A stretch of DNA of 64,000 nucleotides from Gammaproteobacteria bacterium (lineage in GTDB: Bacteria > Pseudomonadota > Gammaproteobacteria > Xanthomonadales > SZUA-36), in contig JAJFLA010000049.1 in assembly GCA_021772935.1 (NCBI GenBank), forward strand, positions 186,001-250,000, given 5' to 3'. The position numbers and the translations under genes are program-made. A model generated the notes under the pieces. That model was not told the origin of the DNA and made no database searches. It saw only the letters and a list, made by a program, of their open reading frames with translations. Positions 9,283 to 17,349 of the stretch are shown here, one piece after another (position 1 is the first letter of the stretch; every line of letters starts with the position of its first letter).

Positions 9283-11328
9283 TCAGTCATCGGCACGTTC
9301 GACAAGCGTCAGAATGTCGTAAACTGCTACGCTTTGGTCATTCTGGTTTTTGATCTCCACGTCCCAGACCACAACGCCAGTAGCGCGGTCTTCATCGGGA
9401 CGTTTGGCTTTCCATACCTTTTCTTTTGCCGTCAAACGTACCTGGATGGTGTCGCCAATAAGGACAGGCTCAACGAACCTCAGGTTTTCCAGTCCATAGT
9501 TGGCCAGGACCGGCCCGGGCGCAGGGTCAACGAACATGCCAGCAGCTGCTGAAATGACGAAATAGCCGTGTGCTACGCGCTCACCAAATAAGGAGTCCTT
9601 GGCCGCTATTTCATCGAAGTGAGCGTAGAAGTGATCACCCGATATACAACCAAAATTGACGATATCAGCCTCGGTTACCGTGCGCCGGTGTGTGATGATG
9701 GTTTCACCGATTTCCAATTCATCAAAGGTCTTTCTGAATGGATGTACCGGACCAGTTTTTGGTGTGGCACCAACAGTGAATTGCCGTGTAATTGCCGTCA
9801 GCGTATCCGGTGAACCTTGTATGGCGGTACGTTGCATATAGTGTTTGATGGCACGACTGCCACCCAGTTCTTCACCGCCGCCGGCACGACCGGGGCCACC
9901 GTGAACCAAAGGCGCGAGTGGTGAACCATGGCCGGTAGATTCTTTCGCACAGTCGCTGTTTAGTACAAGTATGCGGCCATGCCATGCGGCTGTACCCAGC
10001 ACTACCCTTGCTGCTTCGTTATTGTCCGCAGTGACCAAAGAGCCTACCAGACTGCCACGACCCATCCTGGCCAGTTCGATGGCTTCTTCTTCATCTTTGT
10101 ACGGCATGATTGTACTGACCGGGCCGAATGCTTCGACTGAATGCGCAGTGTCAGCATCGAACGGCTTATCGCAATATAATAGAGTGGAAGGGAAGAAGGC
10201 ACCTTTGTCACGGTCCGCTCCAACCACGTCAAATTCACGCTTGCCACCGTGTACAATTTCACTGCTATCAGCCAGTTTGTGAACGGCTTCCCAGACATCT
10301 TCAACCTGGTCGGTACCCACCAGCGAACCCATTCGAACGCCTTGGGCAGCGGGGTCACCAATAGGGGTCTTGTCCAGCCGTGCCTTGAGGGCGTCAATAA
10401 CCGCTTCAATATGGTCTTGCGGTACGATAGCACGCCGGATCGCGGTACATTTCTGGCCGGCCTTGACGGTTATTTCCTGACTTACCCCTTTAATGAACAG
10501 GTCGAACTCAGCGGTCCCTGGGCCGGCATTGGCACCCAGTATGGAGCAGTTCAGCGAATCGGCTTCCATGTTGAACGGGACACTGTTGGCCATGATGTTC
10601 GGGTGGCTTTTGAGCATGCGCCCAGTGGATGCAGAGCCAGTGAAGGTTACGCTGTCCTGCTCGTTCAAGTGATCAAACATATCGCCTGTGCGACCACAGA
10701 TCAACTGTAGGGACCCTTCGGGCAGAATATCTGAAGCAATGATTTCTCTGACCATTGCCTCGGTCAGGTAAGCCGTCACCGTGGCCGGCTTGACAATCAC
10801 TGGCACACCGGCAATCAGGCTGGGTGCGATTTTTTCCAGCATACCCCAGCAAGGAAAATTGAACGCATTAATGTGTAAAGAAACGCCATGTTTTGCAGTC
10901 AGGATATGCCGGCCGAGGAAGCTGCCCTGGGCTGAAAGCATTTCAACATTGCCCTCGACCGCAAAGGTTTCGTTGGGCAGTTCTCGTCTGGCGATACCCG
11001 AATAGGCAAATACCGTACCGATACCACCTTCGATATCTACCCAGCCATCCGCGCGCGTGGCGCCGGTTTTTGCTGAAATTGCGTAAAACGCTTCCTTTTT
11101 ATCCAATAAGTGTTTTGCCAGTGCCTTGAGCATATTAGCCCGGTCGTGGATGGTCATCTGTCGTAGTGCCGATCCACCTTTGTCGCGCCCATGGTTCAGC
11201 ATGTCAGCAAAATCAAGCCCCGTGCTGCTAACGTGACCGATCAATTCACCATTGATGGCGTTTTTGACTTCAACACCAGCGTCAGTGCCTGGTGTCCAGG
11301 CACCACATGCATAACTTTCAATTTTCAT
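9283..11328 (-). CDS. paaZ: PaaZ, oxepin-CoA hydrolase / 3-oxo-5,6-dehydrosuberyl-CoA semialdehyde dehydrogenase
   Basis: 681 aa, the same length as E. coli PaaZ. The N-terminal aldehyde dehydrogenase domain (about 1-520) has the catalytic Cys294 in AGQKCTAIRRA and Glu255 in NMEADSLN. The C-terminal MaoC-like hydratase domain (about 540-680) has GCISGDHFYAHFDE and RVAHGYFV, carrying the catalytic Asp and His. The two domains open the oxepin-CoA ring and oxidise the resulting aldehyde before the PaaJ thiolase. It lies 35 bases downstream of an E2 acyltransferase gene on the same strand, away from the other paa genes, so it is probably expressed with the E1-E2 operon under the Lrp-like regulator. 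Confidence 0.96.
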   Translation of the reverse strand: MKIESYACGAWTPGTDAGVEVKNAINGELIGHVSSTGLDFADMLNHGRDKGGSALRQMTIHDRANMLKALAKHLLDKKEAFYAISAKTGATRADGWVDIEGGIGTVFAYSGIARRELPNETFAVEGNVEMLSAQGSFLGRHILTAKHGVSLHINAFNFPCWGMLEKIAPSLIAGVPVIVKPATVTAYLTEAMVREIIASDILPEGSLQLICGRTGDMFDHLNEQDSVTFTGSASTGRMLKSHPNIMANSVPFNMEADSLNCSILGANAGPGTAEFDLFIKGVSQEITVKAGQKCTAIRRAIVPQDHIEAVIDALKARLDKTPIGDPAAQGVRMGSLVGTDQVEDVWEAVHKLADSSEIVHGGKREFDVVGADRDKGAFFPSTLLYCDKPFDADTAHSVEAFGPVSTIMPYKDEEEAIELARMGRGSLVGSLVTADNNEAARVVLGTAAWHGRILVLNSDCAKESTGHGSPLAPLVHGGPGRAGGGEELGGSRAIKHYMQRTAIQGSPDTLTAITRQFTVGATPKTGPVHPFRKTFDELEIGETIITHRRTVTEADIVNFGCISGDHFYAHFDEIAAKDSLFGERVAHGYFVISAAAGMFVDPAPGPVLANYGLENLRFVEPVLIGDTIQVRLTAKEKVWKAKRPDEDRATGVVVWDVEIKNQNDQSVAVYDILTLVERADD

Positions 11329-11363
11329 TCAGAATCTCCGAAACGGGCAATCTGTGGTTTATC

Positions 11364-12563
11364 TCAAGACCAGTTTTCCAGTCTGCTGACCAGTTCTGTC
11401 AGGAAAGCATTGGTCTGGTACCCATCTACCACACGGTGGTCGATGGTCAGGCTGACGTAACACATAGGCCGGATAGCCATGACGTCTTCGCCTTCAATCT
11501 CTCTTATTTTGACCCGCTTTTCAATCTTTCCAACACCAAGGATGGCAGATTGAGGTTGATTGATGATGATAGGGGTGGCGATCAGGCTGCCGGAAACACC
11601 ATGATTGGATATGGTAAATGTACCACCACGCACGTCTTCAGGCTTCAGTTGCATGTCACGTGCACGGGTGGTCAGGTCGGCCAGACCAGCGGCGATGGTT
11701 GTCAGATCCATGTTGTGAGCGTTATGTAGTACCGGAACGATCAAACCCTGGTCGCCCAAGGCTGTACCGATACCCATGTTGACAGATTGAAAAATCTCGA
11801 GGTGCTGTTCAAACCAGCGGCTGTTGACCCTTGGTACTTTCTGGATTGCGGCAATGGCCGCCGCCACAAAGTAAACCGTCAGTGTTAATGGTGTACCGCG
11901 GGCTGCAAATGCTTCTTTGTTGCTTGCCCGGTGCCGCATAACCGCTGACAGGTCAGCCTCAAAAACGGCAGTAACATGTGGTGCGGTATGCATCAGGCTG
12001 GCAACCATGTTGTCCGCGATACGTTTGCGCATCTTGTCGTGCGGAATGATTTCCGAGCCTTGAGTCTTTGTAGTAGTTGCTGCTATGGCTGATGCGATAT
12101 GTACATCATTTTTCTGCTGGTCCAATTTGCTGTTAATCAGGGGTTCTACGTCCTCTAAGGTGATTCTGCCACCTCTGCCGCTACCGCTGATTCCGCTGAT
12201 ATCCAGTTTGTGCTGCAATACTCGCTGTCTGACTGCCGGGCTCAAACGATCACGCCTTGTTTGCGTGTCGATTGCGGCGGCTGTCGCAGCTGTTGATTCT
12301 GGTTCGCCGCAGAGATCACCAGTGGTATTCAGTGTACATAGGACATCGCCTGGATTGACATCTTCATCTTGCTGGATTTTGATGTTGGCAATAATACCGG
12401 TTTCCGATGCCGCAACTTCAACTACGACCTTGTCGGTTTCAATTTCAACCAGAGGATCGTGTGCCGCTACGCTGTCACCCTCATTGACTAGCCAGCGGAT
12501 GACGGTCGCTTCAGTGCCTTCCTGCTGGTCTTGTGGAAAGCAAATTTCGATAATGCCGGTCAT
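11364..12563 (-). CDS. 2-oxoacid dehydrogenase E2, dihydrolipoamide acyltransferase
   Basis: 399 aa. The single lipoyl domain has Lys45 in IETDKVVVEV (residues about 3-77). The E3/E1-binding domain (RLSPAVRQRVLQHKLDISGISGSGRGGRI) spans about 112-150. The catalytic core ends in DHRVVDG with His376 and Asp380. The branched-chain type is suggested by the gene pair with a fused E1. The start at 12563 sits one base after the E1 stop codon; a TTG start 12 bases earlier would overlap E1. No E3 (lpd) is nearby, so it must be supplied from elsewhere. The acyl substrate cannot be told from sequence alone. Linkage to paaZ makes phenylpyruvate a possible substrate besides branched-chain keto acids. Confidence 0.9.
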   Translation of the reverse strand: MTGIIEICFPQDQQEGTEATVIRWLVNEGDSVAAHDPLVEIETDKVVVEVAASETGIIANIKIQQDEDVNPGDVLCTLNTTGDLCGEPESTAATAAAIDTQTRRDRLSPAVRQRVLQHKLDISGISGSGRGGRITLEDVEPLINSKLDQQKNDVHIASAIAATTTKTQGSEIIPHDKMRKRIADNMVASLMHTAPHVTAVFEADLSAVMRHRASNKEAFAARGTPLTLTVYFVAAAIAAIQKVPRVNSRWFEQHLEIFQSVNMGIGTALGDQGLIVPVLHNAHNMDLTTIAAGLADLTTRARDMQLKPEDVRGGTFTISNHGVSGSLIATPIIINQPQSAILGVGKIEKRVKIREIEGEDVMAIRPMCYVSLTIDHRVVDGYQTNAFLTELVSRLENWS

Positions 12564-12564
12564 T

Positions 12565-14682
12565 CTAGAACTCAAGTAAATCTTTCATGGCCGCCATAAT
12601 ACGCTCCTTGTTAGGCACTACTTCATCCATCAACTGCGGGTTATGCGGGCTGGGTACATCCGGCATCGCCAGACGGCGTGGTGGTGCGTCAAGCTCGAAA
12701 AAGATATTTTCTGTCAGGTAAGCGGCAATTTCTGCACCAAACCCGGCTGTTATATTGTCTTCATGCACAATCAGACAGCGGTGGGTACGACTGACTGAAG
12801 CAATAACGGTGTTCTTGTCCCAGGGAGAGAGTGTTCGCAGATCAATCACCTCGATATCTCCGCCCAGCTTGTCTGCTGCTTTTTCACAACGTGGCACCAT
12901 CGCACCCCAGGTAACGACTGTCAGTTTGTCACCAGCGCGTACGCTGGTTGCAGAGCCGAAGGGGATGACATAGTCATCACCGGGCCAGGGGCGTCTTGCC
13001 CAGGCGCTGTCGAGCATCGAGCGGTGTTCAAAAAAGATCGTCGGGTTGTTATCCCGCATGGCTGTCCGCAACAGACCAACGGCATCCTGGGCATTAGACG
13101 GCATGGCTAGTTGCCAGCCGATGGAATGCAGCCATTTGACCTCATTGGACTGGCTGTGCCAGGGGTCACCGACCTTGAAGAACCCACCCGGAATGCGCAC
13201 TACCATTGGTGCGGCAAAACGGTTTGCAGTGCGCCAACGCATCGTACCGCAGTCATTCAGCTGTTCCTCGGCCGGATCGGCATATTTTCGGAATTGAATT
13301 TCAGGTACAGGCATGAGTCCGGCTGCAGCCATGCCAACGGCACGACCGATGATGCCTTCTTCCGACAAACTGGTGTCGAATACCCTTGCTTTACCAAAGG
13401 TGTCCTGCAAGCCCAAGGTAGCTGCGTGGACGCCACCCTTGGGGCCGACGTCTTCGCCAAATATAACCAGCTTTGGGTTGCTTGCCAGTTCTGCATGCAA
13501 AGTACGACGAATTGCGGTGAGCATATTGATGCGCTCATTTTCAGGTTTTGCTTGATGGCCTGACGCCGGAAATACATGTCCGCCGGGCAACAGTCCGCCC
13601 TGTTGTTGTAGTATCGTTTGCCCATCAGTGTCAGATTCACTGAATACAAAACGGCTAATACCTTGCGGATCCGGTTGTGGGCGTTTGCGAACTTGGGTCA
13701 AGGCGGCCCTGACCTCGATCTTTGCACGCTGTGCTGTGGTTTCCCAGTCTTGTGTTGTCATCAGGTTTTGAGTGATGACAAATTCTTTCAGACGAGGCAA
13801 GGGATCACGGGCCTTTTCAGCGGCCACCAGCGCTTCGTCTTTGTATTTTTGTGTGTCCTGACCGGAATGTCCCGACAGACGTGGAACCGTCAGACGCACC
13901 AGTGCGGGACCATGGCCTTCACGTACATGTTGAATACCTCGCGCGAGATAGTCTGCCGCCTGTTGCGGGTCACAACCGTCTCCATCGAGGATGAACAGGT
14001 TGTTGAAGGCAGACAGGTTCTGCGCGATATTGCCGCCCGGTGTTTGCAGGTCAGAGGGTACAGAAATTCCGTATCCGTTGTCTTCAATGTAAAACAACAT
14101 GGGTAGCTTGCGGGTTGTGGCGTTGTTGAGTGCGGCCCAGAAGCCGCTGGTGGAGGTCGACGCGTCGCCGCCAAGTGCGACACCAATAGCGCTCTCATTG
14201 TTGTTGTCAGCTAATACACGGGTTTTGTAAACGATGGCTTCCGCCCAGCCTGAAATGGGTGTGTACTGTGCCCCCACGCCACCACTCATTGGTAAAAAGC
14301 ACGGTTTGTTGTTCTTTTGCGGCAGGTTGAAAACCACACCAATGTCACGGCCGTCACTCATACCACCGGAGCGCATCATCGGCCCTGCCATCGCGTCTTG
14401 CAGATCGAGTCCCAAAGCCAGTAGGAACGGTCGTGAGCGGTAATAACCGCTGGCAGCATCGCCAGGGTGATCCAGCATAGAGGCAAGGATGATTTGCGCC
14501 ATATCGTGGCCGCGGGCCGAGAACTGGTATAACACTTCACGGCTTTGCAGTAGTTCTGTCTCCTCCAGATCATCAATGGCGCGTGATAACAGGGTCAGAT
14601 ACACGATATGTGGCCAGTCGAGGCTGGTGGTTTGTATTTGTTGTGTCTGGTCCCGTTGGTATATAGGTGTAACCGTTGCCAT
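12565..14682 (-). CDS. Fused 2-oxoacid dehydrogenase E1 (alpha+beta), branched-chain type
   Basis: 705 aa single-chain E1. The alpha part (about 20-340) has the thiamine-diphosphate motif starting GGDASTSTSGFWAALNNA and ending YIEDNGYGISVP. Its third position is Ala, where GDG is usual. The beta part (about 385-705) has FGEDVGPKGGVHAATLGL, EEGIIGRAVGMAAAGLMPVPEIQF and IPGGFF. It decarboxylates a 2-oxoacid and passes the acyl group to the E2 lipoyl arm. The start at 14682 (MATVTPIYQ) was chosen over a TTG five codons earlier; GGAA lies about 10 bases upstream. It is the first gene of the E1-E2-paaZ unit and divergent from an Lrp-family regulator. Confidence 0.88.
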   Translation of the reverse strand: MATVTPIYQRDQTQQIQTTSLDWPHIVYLTLLSRAIDDLEETELLQSREVLYQFSARGHDMAQIILASMLDHPGDAASGYYRSRPFLLALGLDLQDAMAGPMMRSGGMSDGRDIGVVFNLPQKNNKPCFLPMSGGVGAQYTPISGWAEAIVYKTRVLADNNNESAIGVALGGDASTSTSGFWAALNNATTRKLPMLFYIEDNGYGISVPSDLQTPGGNIAQNLSAFNNLFILDGDGCDPQQAADYLARGIQHVREGHGPALVRLTVPRLSGHSGQDTQKYKDEALVAAEKARDPLPRLKEFVITQNLMTTQDWETTAQRAKIEVRAALTQVRKRPQPDPQGISRFVFSESDTDGQTILQQQGGLLPGGHVFPASGHQAKPENERINMLTAIRRTLHAELASNPKLVIFGEDVGPKGGVHAATLGLQDTFGKARVFDTSLSEEGIIGRAVGMAAAGLMPVPEIQFRKYADPAEEQLNDCGTMRWRTANRFAAPMVVRIPGGFFKVGDPWHSQSNEVKWLHSIGWQLAMPSNAQDAVGLLRTAMRDNNPTIFFEHRSMLDSAWARRPWPGDDYVIPFGSATSVRAGDKLTVVTWGAMVPRCEKAADKLGGDIEVIDLRTLSPWDKNTVIASVSRTHRCLIVHEDNITAGFGAEIAAYLTENIFFELDAPPRRLAMPDVPSPHNPQLMDEVVPNKERIMAAMKDLLEF

Positions 14683-14716
14683 TTCTGTTGCTTCCAATGA
14701 TAAACATTCCTATTTA

Positions 14717-14790
14717 AAATTATATACCTTGTTGCTAAGTATTTAATTGCCATTTACTTGATTTAAATTAATGTATAGGGTATATAATTT
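14717..14790. promoter_or_regulatory. Divergent promoters with 12-bp inverted repeat (Lrp-type operator)
   Basis: AAATTATATACC (14717-14728) and GGTATATAATTT (14779-14790) are perfect inverted repeats offset by 62 bp, close to six helical turns. Each contains a TATAAT box: on the plus strand at 14783-14788, reading into the regulator gene, and on the minus strand at 14719-14724, reading into E1. A regulator bound to both arms would cover both -10 elements. This arrangement fits an Lrp/AsnC octamer that wraps DNA, encoded right beside it. Confidence 0.6.
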
Positions 14791-14823
14791 CTCAATAATG
14801 ATGGTTAAGCAAAAAAAATTGTT

Positions 14824-15300
14824 ATGAAACTGGACAAACAGGATATTTCCATTCTGGAGGCCTTGCAAAAGGATGGGCGTTTGTCCAACCGGGACCTTGC
14901 TAAAGAAGTCTCTTTGTCGCCTTCACCAAGCTGGCGTCGTTTGCGTGCGCTGGAAGAAGCAGGTGTGATCAGCCATTATGCGGCCGTTGTTGATCGTCAA
15001 CAGGTAGGTTTGCCCATTATGGGTTTTGCTCACGTCACGCTGAACGATCATGGTTCGGAAAGTGTGAAGCGCTTTGATCGCGCTATTTTGGGTGCGCCAC
15101 AGGTGCTGGAATGTCATGCCACCAGTGGTGAACATGATTATATGCTGAAGGTCGTGGCGCCTGATATGGCATCCTATCAGGAGTTTCTCAGCGAATACCT
15201 GCTGAAGATCGGTGTGGTGCGCACTGTCAACACCAGCTTCGTGCTGAAACAACAAAAGAGCACCACGGTTTTACCATTGAATCAAGTCAAACTGGAATAG
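14824..15300 (+). CDS. Lrp/AsnC family transcriptional regulator (BkdR-like)
   Basis: 158 aa. The N-terminal winged helix-turn-helix is MKLDKQDISILEALQKDGRLSNRDLAKEVSLSP... (residues 1-60). The C-terminal RAM/AsnC effector domain includes ASGEHDY-type ATSGEHDYMLKVVAPD (about 95-115). Family members sense amino acids. In pseudomonads the homologous BkdR controls the branched-chain ketoacid dehydrogenase operon from the same divergent position. The gene faces away from the E1-E2-paaZ operon across a 140-bp region with a symmetric inverted repeat, so it probably regulates that operon and itself. Confidence 0.9.
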   Translation: MKLDKQDISILEALQKDGRLSNRDLAKEVSLSPSPSWRRLRALEEAGVISHYAAVVDRQQVGLPIMGFAHVTLNDHGSESVKRFDRAILGAPQVLECHATSGEHDYMLKVVAPDMASYQEFLSEYLLKIGVVRTVNTSFVLKQQKSTTVLPLNQVKLE

Positions 15301-15312
15301 AGCAAGGGTCGG

Positions 15313-17052
15313 TTATTCTTTAATGCAACATTCCGGTAGTGCAAAAAACTGTAATTCCCCGAGCGGGCCTTCCAATGTATGTTCAATTGAAGGAGCCTGC
15401 TTCTGAAGCTTCAGTGCCAATGCAAAAGCCTCTTCGAGGTAGGTCGTATAGCACTTCTGACGTTCACCATATGGCATGGGTGTTTCTTCACCCATACTGG
15501 CTTCAAGTGCTGACTGTAGAGAAAAGCGTTGAAGGCGAGTTGGATTGTCTTTTATATTCCAGCTGCCATCGTAAAGGTCAAATTCATAAAGACGTAAAAA
15601 AAGACGACCCTTCTGAGCAACAAAATCGATGGCATCCAGAAGAAAGTCGACTTCGAGATCATCCATGACGTAATGCATGCTGATTCTGCACCAACCGGGC
15701 TTGATACCTGAATAGCCTTGGGTCACACAGTTGCGGTATTGTTCAGAGGTTTCTTCATCAATTTCCAGTAAACGATGCCCGTATGGACCGGCACAGGAAC
15801 AACCGGCTCGAGACTGGATGCCAAACAGATCATTTAAAAGCGTAGTGACAAATTTTGGATGCAAAAAGTGCTTGTCATTGACCTTGATATTGAAGGAAAT
15901 AATGCCTACTCGTTTAGCCGGGTCGGGGTTGCCGAGGATTGCAATCGCGGGATTGGCAAGCCAGCGGGTAAATATTTTCTCCAGAAGTTGCTGTTCCCTT
16001 TTTTCAATATGTGCCGTGGTCACATTGTCCTTGACCTCAAACACCATGGCGGCCTTAAGCACTTGCAATACACCGGGTGTGCCGGGTTTTTCCCGTTCTT
16101 CAATATGTGGAATGAAATCCTGGTTGATCGGGCCAACATAATCTACCGTGCCGCCCGCGCTGACAGTGGGTGGTAATTCGCGGTGATACAGGCGTTCATG
16201 AAATACCAGTACACCGCTAGACCCAGGGCCGCCAAGAAATTTGTGTGGAGAGATGAATATGGCATCCAGAGAGGCATCACCATCGTATAAACCGGCCGGC
16301 GGATTCATATCGATGTTCACATAGGGTGCGCTGGCGGCGTAATCAAAGCAGGCGATGGCACCATAGCGGTGCAAAAGTGCGGCTATTTCGTGCACTGGGG
16401 AGATGATACCGGTGACGTTTGAAGCAGCGGAAAATGAACCAATACGACTGCGTCCCTGGTATGCAGGGTCTTGCAACAATTTTTCCAAGTGTTGAAGATC
16501 AACTCCACCGTCTTGATCCAGTGGCACCGGCACGACCGTGGCAAGATTTTCACGCCAGGAAATCTCGTTGGAATGGTGTTCATACGGGCCGACAAAAACA
16601 ATTGGTTGATTTTCACTCAGAAAGTCTTTGAATACGTCAACTTGATCCCGACCCAATGCGTTGCCAAGCAAGGTGCCAAGGTGTTGGCGTGTCACCGGAG
16701 GCAGGGAAACACCGATTATTTGCTGTAGTTTATCGATGGCGCCGGTGGCACCGCTGCCAACAGCGATAATGCGGCCGGTTTCAGCGGCATTGACAGAGTT
16801 TTTTATACTTTCCTCGGCCTCCTTCAACAACTGCGTCATGGAACGACCGCTGATATCATCCTCGGTGTGCGTGTTGGCATAAATACGTTGCAACTGGCGC
16901 AGGTAGTTTTCCACAAAACAAAGACAGCGGCCGGAAGCTGTGTAATCCGCATACATCATCAGGCGTTCACCGAACGGCGTTTGAATGGGCGCATCGGCAC
17001 CGATAAGCTCACGGCGTAGAAAACCAAAGTCCAGGGGAGTGTTTTTTGTCAT
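15313..17052 (-). CDS. Class V aminotransferase-fold PLP enzyme (cysteine-desulfurase-like)
   Basis: 579 aa. The PLP lysine lies in DAIFISPHKFLGGPGSSGVLVF (about 265-285), preceded by the cofactor Asp in IACFDYAASAPYVN. The N-terminal MMYADYTASGR and IAVGSGATGAIDKLQ fit the NifS/CsdA superfamily. About 150 extra residues follow the usual 400-aa core, so it is longer than SufS or IscS. The substrate is unknown. The start at 17052 (MTKNTPLDFGF) was chosen because residues before it have no family character. It is convergent with the Lrp gene (12-base gap) and lies 63 bases downstream of tRNA-Glu on the same strand. Confidence 0.85.
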   Translation of the reverse strand: MTKNTPLDFGFLRRELIGADAPIQTPFGERLMMYADYTASGRCLCFVENYLRQLQRIYANTHTEDDISGRSMTQLLKEAEESIKNSVNAAETGRIIAVGSGATGAIDKLQQIIGVSLPPVTRQHLGTLLGNALGRDQVDVFKDFLSENQPIVFVGPYEHHSNEISWRENLATVVPVPLDQDGGVDLQHLEKLLQDPAYQGRSRIGSFSAASNVTGIISPVHEIAALLHRYGAIACFDYAASAPYVNIDMNPPAGLYDGDASLDAIFISPHKFLGGPGSSGVLVFHERLYHRELPPTVSAGGTVDYVGPINQDFIPHIEEREKPGTPGVLQVLKAAMVFEVKDNVTTAHIEKREQQLLEKIFTRWLANPAIAILGNPDPAKRVGIISFNIKVNDKHFLHPKFVTTLLNDLFGIQSRAGCSCAGPYGHRLLEIDEETSEQYRNCVTQGYSGIKPGWCRISMHYVMDDLEVDFLLDAIDFVAQKGRLFLRLYEFDLYDGSWNIKDNPTRLQRFSLQSALEASMGEETPMPYGERQKCYTTYLEEAFALALKLQKQAPSIEHTLEGPLGELQFFALPECCIKE

Positions 17053-17115
17053 GCTTTTACACGTGTTTTGGCTGCGTTCATAAAACGATGGACCCTTACC
17101 TGAAATCAACAGGAT

Positions 17116-17191
17116 TGGCGCTCCCTACGAGAATCGAACTCGTGTTTCAGCCTTGAGAGGGCCGCGTCCTGGACCGCTAGACGAAGGGAGC
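17116..17191 (-). tRNA. tRNA-Glu (anticodon CTC)
   Basis: 76 bases including an encoded CCA end. The acceptor stem is GCTCCCT/AGGGAGC. The anticodon arm is CGGCC-CTCTCAA-GGCTG with CTC at positions 34-36, reading GAG. The T arm contains GTTCGAT. It aligns closely with E. coli tRNA-Glu, but the anticodon is CTC rather than TTC, so it is a second glutamate isoacceptor. Confidence 0.97.
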
Positions 17192-17220
17192 GCTTTTTCT
17201 GTTATTGCAACAGGGGGGTC

Positions 17221-17250
17221 ATGTTAAACTACCCGGATCATTATGTTCAA
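17221..17250 (-). promoter_or_regulatory. Putative sigma-70 promoter of tRNA-Glu
   Basis: On the minus strand TTGAAC (17250-17245) and TAACAT (17226-17221) are separated by 18 bases. This places transcription start near 17213, about 20 bases before the tRNA 5' end. Confidence 0.4.
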
Positions 17251-17349
17251 CCGTCGTACATAGACAAATGACTTCAACTCACTAAAAGGTTTTGGGAATC
17301 AATCATCACTAATCACATTGTTATTCCACTCGCGGAGCATGGTATTGCG

